A stretch of DNA of 64,000 nt from Chimonanthus salicifolius (taxonomy: Eukaryota; Streptophyta; Magnoliopsida; Laurales; Calycanthaceae), in the NCBI GenBank assembly GCA_013350335.1, contig CM023537.1:13892884-13956883 (forward strand). Reading direction: 5' to 3'. Position 1 is the first letter of the stretch. Each line of letters starts with the position of its first letter. The position numbers and the translations under genes were made by a program. Positions 1-12,919 of the stretch are shown here, in pieces. The notes beneath the pieces are model-generated. The model had not been told where the DNA came from and ran no database searches. It worked only from the letters and a program-made list of their open reading frames with translations.

Positions 1-187
1 AGGGCCTCACCCAGTTTTGATTTTTATCTAACTGTAGGTTCTTTCCATTTTATAAGTCTGAACTATAAAATGAAAACCTGCACGATTGTTTATCTTGTTG
101 AGATCCCCCTAAGAGCAATTATTGGGATGCCTTGTGAAACATTTACCTGCTTGTAAAAGCACCTTACTATTATAGCTGTTACACACG

Positions 188-690
188 CTAGAAATTCTTA
201 ACCTCCAAAACCTGCCAACCCAAGTTTAGAGACACAACTCCCATCAAAATTAAGCTTGGGATAACCCATCTCTGAGGAATCCACATAACATATCTGAATG
301 AGATGGAGAATGATCCACCGAATCCCAAACCCTTCATATGTCTGAGATGGTGACACCCTGGAATTTGCCTAACCCCACAATCCACAAAGTTGCTCTACTC
401 TTAATTACTTCAATAAGATGCATAACAGAAGACTCTTTTCCTTAAAAATTCTGGAATTCCTTTCCAACCAAATTGACCATACTATACTCAAATCAAAATC
501 GTCACTGCCCTAAGACTCCGTCGAAAAGAGCTACCAATCATCAAAACATCCTCATTAAACATACTTGACCAGGTCCTCGGCAAACAAAATGCCATCCCTA
601 ACAACTGAAAGAAGTGGCATCAAATCTGATACGCATACCTACAATGCAGAAGAAGATGGTTCACAGTCTCTTCATTAGCCAAGCATAATG
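188..690 (-). mobile_element. LINE 3' fragment (RNase H region) in copy 1 intron 4
   Basis: This segment is absent from the matching intron of copy 2 (homology resumes at about 695 and 42,715). On the minus strand near 210-280 it encodes KLNFDGSC followed by a GLAGFGG stretch, the start of the RNase H-like domain at the C-terminal end of plant L1-type LINE polyproteins. The frame is broken. It is a dead fragment inserted after the gene duplication, or lost from the other copy. Confidence 0.6.
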
Positions 691-874
691 AAGATGCTAG
701 TATATTGTTAATGTATATGTTGACAATTCTTTTTTTATTTTGGTTCTCAATGTGGAGAAATCTAAACTGTTTTGAAACAAATTTTTGAGATGGTGTTACT
801 TTTCCTCAAATTTCTTTGATTAGAAAAATGTATTTCAATGGTTGCATTCTCATTGATATTTGAATTTTTTGCAG

Positions 875-3800
875 TGTGAAAATACAAAATGTGCAACTTT
901 TTAATGGTCATCTTGCTGTATATGAGCGTGAAAATGGCTTACCTAAGGTAACTATTTATGGCCTTCCACCTATTGGAGAACCAATTAAAGGCCTACAGGG
1001 TGGTCGAGCTGTTGACTTTGTTGATCCAATATACTCAGTGGACCCTGAAGAATCAGAATTTTCTTCAAGCATCTTAAGATTTTCTTATAGTTCAATGAGG
1101 ACCCCTCCTTCAGTATATGACTATGACATGAACACAGGAGAGACTGTTTTGAAGAAAATTGAGATGGTGCGTCCCCTATTGATCCTCGCTTGTAAATAGT
1201 GCTAGACATGACATGCTTGTAAATCATGGTAGATGCTTTTGTTATGATCGAGCGAGTTCATTTCTTTGTTTGTTTGTTTATAGAATTCATTTTTATGGTG
1301 CCACTTTTCTGATTCCAACCTCACTAATCACTAACATACATCATATTTTCTGATTCCAACCTCACTAAAATCACTCATACATCATATTTTCTTATTCCAA
1401 CCTCACTAAAATCACTAACATACATCCATATTTGGTAGACAGTCAGCTAAATGTCTTGGAACAGTATTATGCTCCTAGTTAAACTACCATTTGGCATCCA
1501 TTTATAAGATGCAAGTGTTTTTATGCAAATTTCTATTCTTTTACTCAGGTACTGGGAGGTTTTAATGCTTCAAATTATGTGACGGAGAAGAAATGGGCTG
1601 TTGCTTCAGATGGAGCTCAAGTACCTATTTCAATTGTTTATCAGAAGAATCTAGTAAAGCTTGATGGATCTGATCCACTACTACTTTATGGATATGGTTC
1701 ATATGGGGTACTGTGTTTTCTTTTTTCTTTTTTTGCTCTGTTTCCTCTAATTGCCACTATGAAATATCATTGAAGAAGACTTACAGAGGTGCATCATCTA
1801 ATTTTTTGGACTTCATGTTAAAAATATTGCTGCTGCTCTCATCATCATCACTATTTTTTTCTTCTGGAGGTCTGGGGGAGGGGGAGAGTGTGCTGAAGAT
1901 GAGAGTTTGTTCATTTGCCCTGTTGCAAACCTAAAACAAAGGTCATTCCAAATGCCTTATGGAGCGCCAACATATCTTGACAATCTTTTATAGGATGTTT
2001 AAGTCTTTCCACATGACCTATTATCCTATGTTGATGAATTCAAATAAGAATACCATGATTGAATTCCTGTTTTGACTCTTACAGCTACCAAATTTTCTGT
2101 CCTTTTCTTTGTTCATTGTCACTCTCACTCCGTTCTCAAATTATCTGCTTGTAGTAATTTTTCTGGGCTTTGTACTTGGTTTTGTTTACATAACTGTTTT
2201 TTGGTAGATATGCAAAGATCCTAGTTTCAGAGCATCAAGGTTGTCATTGATAGATCGGGGATTTATTTTTGCAATAGCTCATGTTCGAGGTGGCGGTGAA
2301 ATGGGGAGGAAGTGGTATGAAAATGGGAAGCTGTTGAAGAAGCGAAACACTTTTACTGACTTTATTGCCTGTGCTGAGTATTTAATAGAGAATAAATATT
2401 GTTCACAAGACAAGCTATGCATCAATGGAGGGAGTGCGGGAGGTTTGCTTATTGGTGCTGTTCTGAACATGCGACCAGATTTATTCAAAGCAGCTGTAGC
2501 TGGAGTTCCTTTTGTAGATGTTGTGACCACAATGCTTGATCCAACCATCCCGTTGACCACATCTGAGTGGGAGGTCATTTCTCATACTGAATTACTTACA
2601 CAAGTTACACTTACGCACATTACTCTCAAGGTTTACAAACAAGAAATTTGATTCGGTTGATGAGGGCAAAACTACTAGTTGATATGTTTGCAGTTCATCT
2701 AATGTATGCAAAATGACATGCAGGAGTGGGGTGATCCTCGGAAGGAGGACTTCTATTTCTACATGAAATCCTATTCTCCCATCGACAATGTAAGTGATAA
2801 TCTGTATGATTTACTTTATAAATGTCCTTATTATAAGAAACTTGCTATCTTTTCCTAGTTTTTCATTTTTCTTAATGTTTGGTATTTAATAAGATTTTCT
2901 GGTGTTTTATATGTAGGCCATTATCTTTTAGACAAATTGCAAAGAAGTTCCCAATGATGATCATTATAAATTTGGACCCTGAATTTGAAAATTGATTGTA
3001 ATTATGTCTCTAGTGTACTAATGGTAAGTAGTATTTCGGAGCAATACAAAAAATGACTTCCAATTAAAAATGAAAAAAATGACTTGTAGGGCCCACTTGG
3101 GGTACTACCAATGCACAGGAATGGGTGGGATGCATAGGGGCCATATGGATATAGGGTGGTGAACTTTGAGCATCCCTCCCAACCTAGAGTGAGCATACAT
3201 GCCCAATCATCCTAGCCTTTTTATTTTGGTCCATGAAATTTTGATTTCTTATGAACTATTTCTCTATCTAAAAAAGGCTTGATCATTTGATGGAGCTTTA
3301 ACTTCACAGATTTCCTATTCATGTGGCCTTCTATAAATCCTTCCATGTGTGGTTCCATTGGTCTCGGTGGCCTTGTAATAGTCATCATTCTATTTTCCAT
3401 AACACTACTTGCAATCAATTCCCAAATGTCGAGGGCAACTAGGAATGAGTGACTTTTTAGTGTCACAGTGAATGAGAATCCGAAGGTGAGTGCAACTCAT
3501 AATGGGACCAAATTGGGTTCTCTCAAACCCTAGAAATCTATCTTGAACATATTCTTTGAAATGTATGACACACCAGTGTTGATACAAGATGTAGGCTTGA
3601 CAAATAAACTGTCGATAACCCAATTGCTACGCAGAAGCAATATCATGGTTCAATAACCTTATGAAATTTGTTTGGCTTGTAGTTGGAACAATGAGACTCA
3701 ACCTGGAAATCTTGTTCTCCTAGATCTCAATACAGCAGAGTACGACATGGGCAAACAATGGCACTGATCGATGTATCATTCCTACTGTAACTGGGCCTGA

Positions 3801-6800
3801 AATAGCAACTTGGTCCTTTGGACTGAATATCGTCTTCAACTGAATCCAAGATGGTGCCTCAAAAGGGGTGTTGAATCACCGTCATCCCCTCTGTTCTGCT
3901 CTTCAGAATTTACCCAGTTCATGCAGAAATCGTCTGGAAATCCCTTTGATTTTCAGTCATTGTGTCACCAAAAGTATGGGCCTGACAGACGAACAAAAGG
4001 AAAGGCCAAGGCTGATGTATACAATCAGAACACCACCTTCGATATGCTGTTGTCGCTGGGTTGCTCGGTCCTCAACTGAGAACAGCACCGCCGCTCCAAT
4101 TAGGCTGGGAATCTGGCCACCTGGCGCTGTTGGCCTGGCCTAAGAACAGAGGAGTCTGCCGTGTATTGCAGAAACTGTCCCACGAATCCTGCAACTGCAG
4201 TATTCAATCTTCACAAAACAACCACAGTTGTTAGGAAATAAACCAAATTTATTAATTCATGGAAATCTCCCCGAAAACTGACTACAACACATACTTATAT
4301 AATAATGAAAACCGACCATCTAATCCTATTTAGGAGCCGACCCTCCTTTCCTTCTAAATACAGATTTAGCATATTCTAATTAAAACAAAACACCTAAAGT
4401 CTGAAATAGCAAGTTTCCCTAAGCTAATTCCTATCGAGAAACTGACTTAGAAACCTAATCTAATAAAGACTCCTCTGCTAATTCTCTTTAACTGAACCAA
4501 CGATTGTGTCTCGGAGCCTCTTGCGTTGTTAACAACTGGGCCCGAGTTGCTCAGTTGGGCCTGAACTTTGCTGGGCTAGAGTTGTGGCAGCTTGTTGGGC
4601 CCAGACTTGGCTGGTGGACCTGACAATCAATGGGCCTGCTTCTTGGGCTTGCTTTATTTTGGACTCGGGCTGAAATACACTATTGAATTAAATCCCACAA
4701 TCCATCTTCAAATTTCCACTCGGATACCCGCCTGGATCGAAGGTATACTTTTCAACATTCAACTTGGATCCCGAACCTGTCAAATTGCTTGTGCACCCAC
4801 CTGGATCAAAATAAAAAATTTGTCTGTGTCTTCGGACGCCCGCATCAATACATCTCTACTCCAAATTTTCCATGGACTTTTAATGGATTCTTATTGTGCT
4901 TTTTTAACATTTTTTTAAATAATAAAAGAAAGTTTATCGCTTCTTGAAAATTAGTACAAGCAGCAAAATACAAGAGGGCTATACTGCGACAAGAACATAA
5001 CATCAAAACAAAGATCCTAAAAAAAGCATGGATCTCTTCACCCATACTTTCACCAAAAAGTCAACTACACCATTAGTGTCTTACATGTTTGAGAATAACT
5101 TCTTTTTGCTCAATGGATTTCTTAATATTCCTAATTGTCGGAATTAACTTCCAACAGGAGGGGGGAGGAACACTTTCCACCAGCCCACCTAGTGGCATTA
5201 TTTGAATCCTGTTATACCACCATCTTACAACTCCTCACCCTTCCAAATCTTCAATGTCTTTCTAACAGAAAGAAATTCAATCTCGTTCGAATATTTAACT
5301 CACAATGCCCTTTAAAAAAAAAAAATTAATATTCATTCCCTTGCGGTCACGCAACACACTTCCACATCTAGCCAGCTGAGGTTTACCTTTCATTGCCCCT
5401 TCCACATTGAATTTAAACCAACCCTCTCCAATTGGCTTCCATTTCTCTCTCACATTTTTCTTCTAAAGACCCCACCCCCTTTTGAAAATTCACCAAAAGA
5501 ACTTCCGCCCCAAATCCTCCTATCTCCTTCGGGAAAAATACTCACTTCACTCAATCTTTTTTTTTTTTTTTTGAGCGGTTCAGTCACTCAATCTATTAAG
5601 CGACTCGTCAATTTGTCATACTCCCTAACCCCTTCTATTGAAGACTCTAAGATTTAGTAACACTAAGGCACCATAGCCTCCCTATTCAACATTGCTTTAA
5701 TCAGTCTAGGAAAACTCCTATTTACACACTAATCCCCTAACCAATAATCCCTCCGAAAAGAGATCCTATCCTCCTCCTCAACTAAAACTTTGAGGTTATC
5801 CCTAAAGATTTCCCCTACTCCCATCTCTTTGTTGCTAAACTTATAAATACTCTTCTATACACCTGGCCTCTCTTTTTGACCACCTCACTCATCTCCTAAC
5901 CTCTAGCATTGCCTAATTCATACCTGGCATCTATTGTGCTCGTCCAGAAGATATCTTCTTCCATACCACACCTCCAAGTCCATTTACAAAGGAGCACCTG
6001 ATTCTTGTCTCTAATCCTAACCAAACCTAAACCCGCCCTCCTCTTCAGACTTCACCCCATCCTCCCATCTAACTAAATGAATTTTCTTCTTATCCCAACA
6101 ACCATCTATAGAAAATTCCTTTAGTATTCTTTAATCTTCTCTCCACTCCAATTGGCATTTCAAACAAAGAAATGTAGTAAACAAGCAAACTTGATAAGTG
6201 TAGCTTGAATTAAGGTAATTCTAACCCCCCATCAATAAATAGTATTTCTTCCATGCTCCCAACCTCCTCCACCATTGTCTCCCACACCTTTTTGGACTTC
6301 GAATTAGCCCCCATGGTGGACTTAACAAATCATAGGCAATTTACCTAAACCATACCCTAACTAACCCAAGACTCATCAACACCTCATCCTCTTGTTGTAG
6401 AATATGTTGTAAAATATGAAGTCTAATATGAATATTCTGAATATGGAAACTCCAGCCTAATGCCTGCTAGCACTCTGCCCCAAGTTCACTTTTAGGCCCA
6501 ATTTTGCTTCAAAACATCTTAAGACTGCCTTAACTCCCAAAATTCCTTTCTATCCACATTACACAACGACATCATCTGTAATTTGCAAATGTGTAAGTAT
6601 GGGCCCATTCAATACTACCTCAAAACTTTTAACAATGCTTATTTCCCAAGCTTTCAACATAAGCCGACTAAAACCTTTTGCTACCATCATAAAAATAAAA
6701 GGAGACAATAGATCCCCCTGCCTCGGTCCTATATTTCAAAAAAATAAATTCATGGGGGACCGTTACTAGAACTAAAAAAGCAATAGCTGTCAGATATGCT

Positions 6801-9800
6801 TTCATTCATTTTCTCCATTGTCACCAAACCCATCCGTTAGAATAAAAATCCTACAAAAGATGACTTCACATGATCATACAATTGCTCCCTATCCAACTTT
6901 AATAACAAACCATCCTCAGATACCTCGTGGTTGTATGAATAACATCATTAGCAATTAGGATCCCATCTAAAATCTGCCCATCTTCCATGAAAGCTCCTTG
7001 CGTTTCACCTATAGCATCTAGTACTTTCTAACATAGTTTTCCAAGATGAAACCTCACTAAACTGTTGATATGTTTGTCACTTGGTTGTTTAGAGTAAAAT
7101 TAGTTTTATATTGCTTTTTTTTTCCACACAATGTTTTCATTTAAAAATGAATTTATATTTTTTTAAAAAAAATATTCTGCTTCATCCATGAATCCTATTT
7201 TTTGGGATTGGTCAAATCTGACACCTTGTACTGGTGTCACATTCCGACACTTTTACCCTTATCCATGGATTGCACAAATATTATTGTCACTGTTAAAAGT
7301 GCCTTACAAATCTTTGGATGCACAGGTCAAGGGTTATATTATTGGGGGTTGGTTTGAAATTTGTTCCACACTCCTAATCCAACCCAAGACCCCAAATACG
7401 ATCCCTCTGTATATGTATAATCTGGTTTTGTAATCAAGTCACCATATTTGAGCTGATTGATTCAGATGCTAATCACTGACCTTTTATCTTCAAAAGCAAA
7501 TCTCTTCCTGGTGTTCACTGAATGAAGTCAGTATTTCTGGACTGAACTATACATAGGTTAATATAATGCATGTAGAAAGGTAGATTATTATGTTGTATCC
7601 TCCCATAAGCTTCTTGATATTCACTAGTTAAAATCCTGCAAATATCAGTCATAAGCAACATATCAGCAGGATTCTTATAAATGACTAACTGCAATGAACT
7701 GATATTATGAAATGTTCGGTTGTAGCTCTACATCCTTGCTTTTTGTGGTTATTCTTGTATGTATTTAATGGTCATGGTCATTGTCATCATCATTATCATC
7801 ACTTGTTGAAGCCTTTCCCTTCATCTGAGATTGGCTTTGTGAATTCTGATTTTCCTATCAGTGCTATTTACATTTATCTGTTACTCCATAATGTGTTGTA
7901 CGTTTTTTTTATTAAATTCTACATTCTACTCTCCATTGCCCTTTCCCTTTGATGTTTAGATACAGCATGGATACTGCTAGGACCTGTATATTACATACAA
8001 AATGAAGTGTCGGACAACACAATTTTGAAACTTCGGCTATGAGATGTCTGGCTATCAGAGGGCTACCCTTTGGAGTTCCTGAAACTTGCTATATATCAAT
8101 TTATCATACTGGAGTTGTTTCTGATCTTCTGTCATTGTGCCTGAACCATCTAGATACAATATTCCTTTCATTTTCTTTTCTGTTGGAACCATGGATAGAT
8201 TACCTCGCTTGTACTCACTCCTAATTGATCCTACCTTGTTATATGCAACACACACATTTCAGCCACATGTTCTTGTCTCTTCTTCCTTGGCTAACGTCCA
8301 GCTTCATCTAAAACCTATTCAACTGGTATCATAAACTGTTTAGACTTTGTATTTGCTTTCTCTGGTTGTTCTTAGATATTAATTTTTTATTTTACTGTTT
8401 TACAGATTAAACCACAAAATTACCCAAACATTCTTGTAACAGCTGGTTTAAATGGTATGTAGAATATTCCAGAAATGCCTTTCTTTACCTTTTTCTCAAA
8501 TATTTTATCTGAACCCAGATCATGTTGCAACAGATCCACGTGTTTTGTATTTTGAACCTGCTAAATTTGTCGCAAAGTTGAGGGCAACAAAGACTGATGA
8601 CAATATCCTTTTGTTTAAATGTGAATTTGGTGCTGGGCACTCCTCAAAGTCAGGAAGGTAATGATTTTACTTGAACAGTTCTTTTGTCTGTGGGGATGAA
8701 GAGATCTGTCATTCTATGGGAAGCTTTCAATTTGGTACATAGGTTAAATGAAGTGAGCTCTTTTCTAAACCTATCATGCTTTGCAATAGCTTGTTTCAAC
8801 TAATTTGAACGCATTTTGAAAGTATTGAATTTGGCATGGAAATTGACAAAGGTTTAAAAATTATTGTTGGAGGGACTATTGTCAGACAGAGAACTGGATA
8901 TTATATGTATCAGTGACAAATATCTGACCTTGCCAACGTGGTATTTTTGCGTTTCTGAAAAACTTGTACAAGTATCCGAAACTTAAGAATTTTTTTATTT
9001 TTTTGGAAACATAAAAATATGAGAGTTACAAGCTACTTTTCATTCTCACCCAAATATGGGCATGTCGTTTGTCCCCTCTATGCCATGTATCCTTGGTGTA
9101 TGATCCGAAATAGTTGATGAACTTGATTCTTCTTTTTCTACTCATTCTAATCAGAACATGGTTCAAAGATTTGCAAATTGCAGTAACATTTACATGATAT
9201 GAGGTTACTACTTAAGTCATGCTAATACTGGTTGACTTCATGACTTGTGACTTAATCTGCTGGCCATGTACATATTCTTGAAAAGCAAATTTGACATGAA
9301 TAATAGACAAAATGACAAATTGACATAGTAATTATTGCATGAGGATACTAGCCAACCACAAATGGATTCTCTAAAGTCGAGATTCTAAGATGCCAATGTC
9401 CGTAGAGTTAAGTGTGGACTTACCATCAATAGATAGATCCAAACAATTGGTGTTTATGTCATGTAGATTCGGGTTAAACTTATGAATAACATGTATCATT
9501 TCTGATTTTTAAACTATAAAAAATAAAAAATAAAAACCTTAGCGGAAGTAGATTGAGAGTTTGGATGAGAGAACCCATGAGAAAACCCACAAGAGAACCC
9601 AACCATGAGAGAAACTTTGAGAGAATCTAACATCAGAACCTACCGAGAGGGTGAGAGAGACAACATGAACCTGTTTCAGGGAGGTTTCTGCAGGCAGAAC
9701 CAAGGAGGGAAGCGAGAAGGGGCGGGCGGGCGAAGGAGGATGGCATGAAGAGCTGGGGAAGAACACCGATCACCATTTTCGTGGCCAACTTGCTGAACCA

Positions 9801-12800
9801 CACGACTGGAACTGGCTGTGGAGTTACTTTCATCAATGGGGTGCGGTCAGAGACACTTTCGTACCCAAGAAGAAGGATGCTTCTAGGAGAGTGTTTGGCT
9901 TTGTTAGGATGCTCAACGGAGATCGGGCTGTACGGGCAATCAAGGAGCTCAATGGCACCACCCTGCAAGGCAGGAAGCTTCAAGTCAACCCTGCCAACTT
10001 CCGGAGGAAAGATCTCAAACCTGCAGACACACGCATGAAGCCAAAAGTTGGCAAGAAACCTTGTAGAATTTAATAATAGAAAAAAAGAAAGAAAAAGAGG
10101 AGGAGAGAACTTTTTGAGAATAATATTTCTCTGTAAATGTATTGTGTGTTTTCCTAGTATAAGTATAAATAGAAAAAAAGTGAGCCAATTAAGATGTCAA
10201 AAAAGAAAAATACAATCAACAAACTTTCCAAATGAATAAGTCGGGTCAATTTGTTCCGAATTGGATCCCACAACAAACCTTTCCCTTGAAAAGATCAATA
10301 TGACAGAGGCCTGGAATCTAAGAAGCGCATGCAATCAACCCAACACCAAGGTTGAAGATGGGCGGATGTGGTAAGAGGGCCATCCAGGAACGGTGGCTCT
10401 GGCTTACATAAGGAGGAAAGGAAGATGCAAGCTCTAGACTATTCCATTGACTTGATGACGGATCCAGGGGAGCAGAAATCCATTGAAGAATGGTTGTCTG
10501 CAGCAGTGGTTGTATTTACAGATGGCAAGGTCTCCAACATGGAACTACAACTTCTTCTGGAACAGAGAGACTTCTCTGAAGTCCGGATATCACTGTTGGG
10601 CGAAGGGTGTTATTTAGTGGCCCTCAACGAAGAATCAAAGGTTAGGGAACTGCTAAAATCAGATTTAGAGGTTGGTGGGTTGCAAATCCAAGGGAGGTGG
10701 AGCCAGTCCCAATTCAAACACACCAGAATGGTATGGATTCAATGTCTTGGCTTCCCTCTGCAGGGATGGACCAGGTGCCTTATCCATGCCTTTGGAAGCA
10801 GACTGGGAAGATTGGTGAAGGTGGTTGAAGCGAAAATGAATAGCAGGGACTGCTCCACACTAAACTTGTTATTGGAGACAGTGCATCTCAATGGAGAACT
10901 GTTTAGGATTTTGATTCGAGAGACAACGGAATGCAAGACTTTCTAGGAAATCAATCCGGCGCTTGAATCGTCATCGGAAAATCCCCTATCTTCGCTAGAG
11001 AGGGAGAAGTCCAGGGTTGACATCGGGTTGAGTTGGATCGGGTTTCTTAAAACCCAATCGACTCAAATCTCTGACCCGAATTCTGAACCAACCAGTATTT
11101 TGAACCTATTTTAGCTGGATTGGGTCGGGTTTGATCAGGTCGATCAGGTTAACTTAAAAATTCTTCGACCTGACCCAACTCGAATTCCATGCGGGTTTTT
11201 GTCTTCTCAACCCGACCCGACTCGACTCGAATTTCATGCGGGTTATTGAGACGGAATTGCAAATCAATTCTATGGTATTGTATTAGAATGGAGGAAGTAG
11301 AGTGGAGGCAAAGATCAAGAACTTTATGGCTCAAGGATGGAGACATGAATACGTCCTTCTTTCATAAGATGACAAATGCATGACAAGCTTATAAGGGGAT
11401 AATATCTATAGTGGTGGAAGGAAGGAGAGTGATGGATGATGATAGTATTGGAGAGGCGGTGATAAGACATTTTGAGGCCATTTTCCAGCATGCTTGAGAC
11501 AACAATCGATGACTATTATCCAGAGTTGGCCCCTTCGCCTTCTCTCCCCCTTCCCTCGGGCTCGTCTGTGACTCTTTCTCTTTGTCGGGTACTCTCTCTC
11601 CAGCTCATCTCTTCCTTTCTTCTTGGCCTATATTTCCTTACAAATAGCAAAGCACTATGTATACACAAAGGAAATATAGGCCGTCAAATATTGGATGGGG
11701 TTTAATTGCAAACGAATTGGTTCGTATGCAACTAAAAGAAAGAAAATTGTGGATTTTGTTCAAAATAGATATAGAGAAAGCATATGATTTCGTCGATTGG
11801 GCTTCAGTAGGCTACCTGTTTGAAAGCCTGCATCAAGGGTACCTCCTACTCAATCCTTGTCAATGTCTCTCCAACCCCACCAATAGCAGCAACCCAAGGC
11901 CTTAGACAAGGAGACCCATTGTCACCCTTCATTTTCACATTAGTAGGAGAAGCTTTGAATAAATTGGTGGAAAAGACTAGAGAGTTAGACCTCATTAAAG
12001 GCTTTAAAGTGTCTACGCAAGGTCCAACAATTACGCATATTCAATTCGCAAACGACATTTTGTTTTTATGTGAACCAAACATGAGCGAGATTTTAGACTT
12101 TAAAGCGGTTCTTAGATGCGTTGAATTGGTGTCAGGGTTAAGAGTGAACCTTGGGTAAAGTGCCCTTATTGTAGTGGGTTTAGGAAAATAAAAAAGCTAA
12201 AAAAGATTAACTATTTCAGGTTTAGGAAAATAGGGTTTTATGGATTCTCAGCTCCTGAAGAATACTTGAATTTTCAGTTTTCAGATAATCTAACATAAAT
12301 AGAAAGTGCCCCGTTATGTGCAGCCAATGCTCAGTCCTAGATTTGAACTATAACCCTTCAAGTGGTAGTCAGACGAGAAATAGTGAAGAATGAAGTGCAA
12401 GGATCTTATAGAGTTTTGCATCCGTCGACCGTCCATGATAGGCATTCTTTTAACGCCACATGCTACCACCAATCTATCACTTGCACATAATCAAGATCCA
12501 ACTGAACACCTGAGTAAATTGTATGCATGTTGTATACTTCGGTTGTAAAATTCATGTTGTATATTTCGGGTGTAAAATGCTACGACGTTATCTCATGAAT
12601 GAACTAGTTTTTACCTCTCAAGGACTACCGTTTTCCACAAATGAAAACAATTCATTGCCGCAGTAAACTCTTTTTCTTTTCTTTTTTGTTATTGATGCAG
12701 CATTCTATTTATTCTTTATTTTGAAATTCATTATATTTTTACATACTTTCTAAACTGGTTTCTTTAATTTCTGCATACAATTTATGCAGATTTGAGAAGC

Positions 12801-12874
12801 TACAGGAAGATGCCTTCACATATGCTTTCATACTGAAAACACTGAACATGGTTCCAGTAGCTGCCTCTGGATAG
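875..12874 (+). CDS. Prolyl oligopeptidase / oligopeptidase-B-like serine peptidase, copy 1 (3' seven exons; 5' part outside window)
   Basis: Exons read as 875-1166, 1549-1707, 2208-2573, 2724-2789, 8406-8454, 8534-8657 and 12790-12874 (TAG stop). All have GT-AG borders and join in one frame without a stop. Their lengths equal those of exons 5-11 of the complete gene at 26302-54425. The part present covers the end of the S9 propeller domain and the whole alpha/beta-hydrolase domain. The nucleophile lies in GGSAGG, the acid in LNDPRV and the base in GAGHSSKSGR, so the triad is complete. Position 1 already lies in the intron before the first exon seen, so the missing exons are off-window and this is not evidence of truncation. 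Relative to copy 2 it carries changes at otherwise conserved sites: SYE to SYG, GRSAGG to GGSAGG, YSE to YFE, and ELGAGHF to EFGAGHS. The gene is probably transcribed, but function could be altered. Confidence 0.88.
1308..1432 (+). repeat. 41-bp tandem repeat in copy 1 intron 5
   Basis: Three units begin near 1310, 1351 and 1392, each containing TGATTCCAACCTCACTAA or a one-base variant followed by CATACATCATATTTT. The matching place in copy 2 (about 45,175-45,246) has fewer units, so unit number differs between the duplicated introns. Confidence 0.75.
3225..4934. mobile_element. Copy 1-specific insertion in intron 8, type unknown
   Basis: Copy 2 reads straight through at about 47,240 where copy 1 has about 1.7 kb extra. 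The insert is flanked by TTTAT on both sides (3220-3224 and about 4930-4934), which could be a 5-bp target-site duplication. I see no convincing protein domain. The ends do not read TG...CA, so an LTR element is only one possibility. Confidence 0.4.
4935..7060 (-). mobile_element. Degenerate LINE (reverse transcriptase remnant) in copy 1 intron 8
   Basis: On the minus strand near 6,650-6,730 the sequence encodes PRQGDLLSPFIFMMVAKGFS, the conserved GLRQGDPLSPFLF block of LINE reverse transcriptases. Frames are interrupted throughout. The same element is in the same place in copy 2 (47,245-50,085), so it inserted before the gene duplicated. This copy lacks about 740 bp present there (junction near 5,480). 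Confidence 0.75.
7061..8405 (+). other. Remaining part of copy 1 intron 8
   Basis: Non-coding sequence shared with copy 2 (about 50,086-51,384) and ending at the acceptor before exon 9. A stretch around 8,130-8,330 is closely conserved with 51,110-51,310 but reads as intron in both copies. Confidence 0.5.
9541..12200 (+). mobile_element. Degenerate L1-type LINE in copy 1 intron 10
   Basis: Domains appear in LINE order on the + strand but in shifting frames. First is an RRM RNA-binding domain of ORF1 (about 9,760-10,030; NWLWSYF, FGFVR, ELNGTTLQGRKLQV). Next is a DUF4283-like ORF1 segment (10,368-10,946). Then comes the linker WRQRSRTLWLKDGDMNTSFF (about 11,300) and reverse transcriptase blocks DIEKAYDFVDW (about 11,775) and GLRQGDPLSPFIF (about 11,905). 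The usual FADD catalytic box reads FAND (about 12,046). The 3' end is missing. Copy 2 has unrelated sequence here (52,545-53,780), so the insertion postdates the duplication. Confidence 0.8.
10985..11250. repeat. GGGTCGGGTT-rich repeat segment
   Basis: Runs of GGGTTGAGTTGG/GGGTCGGG and their complements (CTGACCCAACTCGA, CAACCCGACCCGA) alternate here, inside the LINE between ORF1 and the reverse transcriptase. The wording closely resembles the miniature element at 63,390-63,615. It is probably a nested MITE, but its ends could not be fixed. Confidence 0.45.
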
Positions 12875-12919
12875 GACCCAATGATAGAATCACTCACATA
12901 ATTTGATCCATATAACAGA

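Noticed and set aside
9745..10073. RNA-binding (RRM) protein gene
   Set aside because: The RRM is followed in order by DUF4283-like and reverse transcriptase segments, so it is LINE ORF1 and not a host RNA-binding protein. The same holds for 29,182-29,382.
10368..10946. Stand-alone 192-codon gene
   Set aside because: DUF4283-like sequence lying between a LINE RRM and LINE reverse transcriptase blocks, all on one strand. It is part of the LINE.
875..12874. Copy 1 as a truncated pseudogene lacking its 5' half
   Set aside because: The window edge falls in the intron before exon 5, and homology with copy 2 starts at base 1. The missing exons are simply outside the window.
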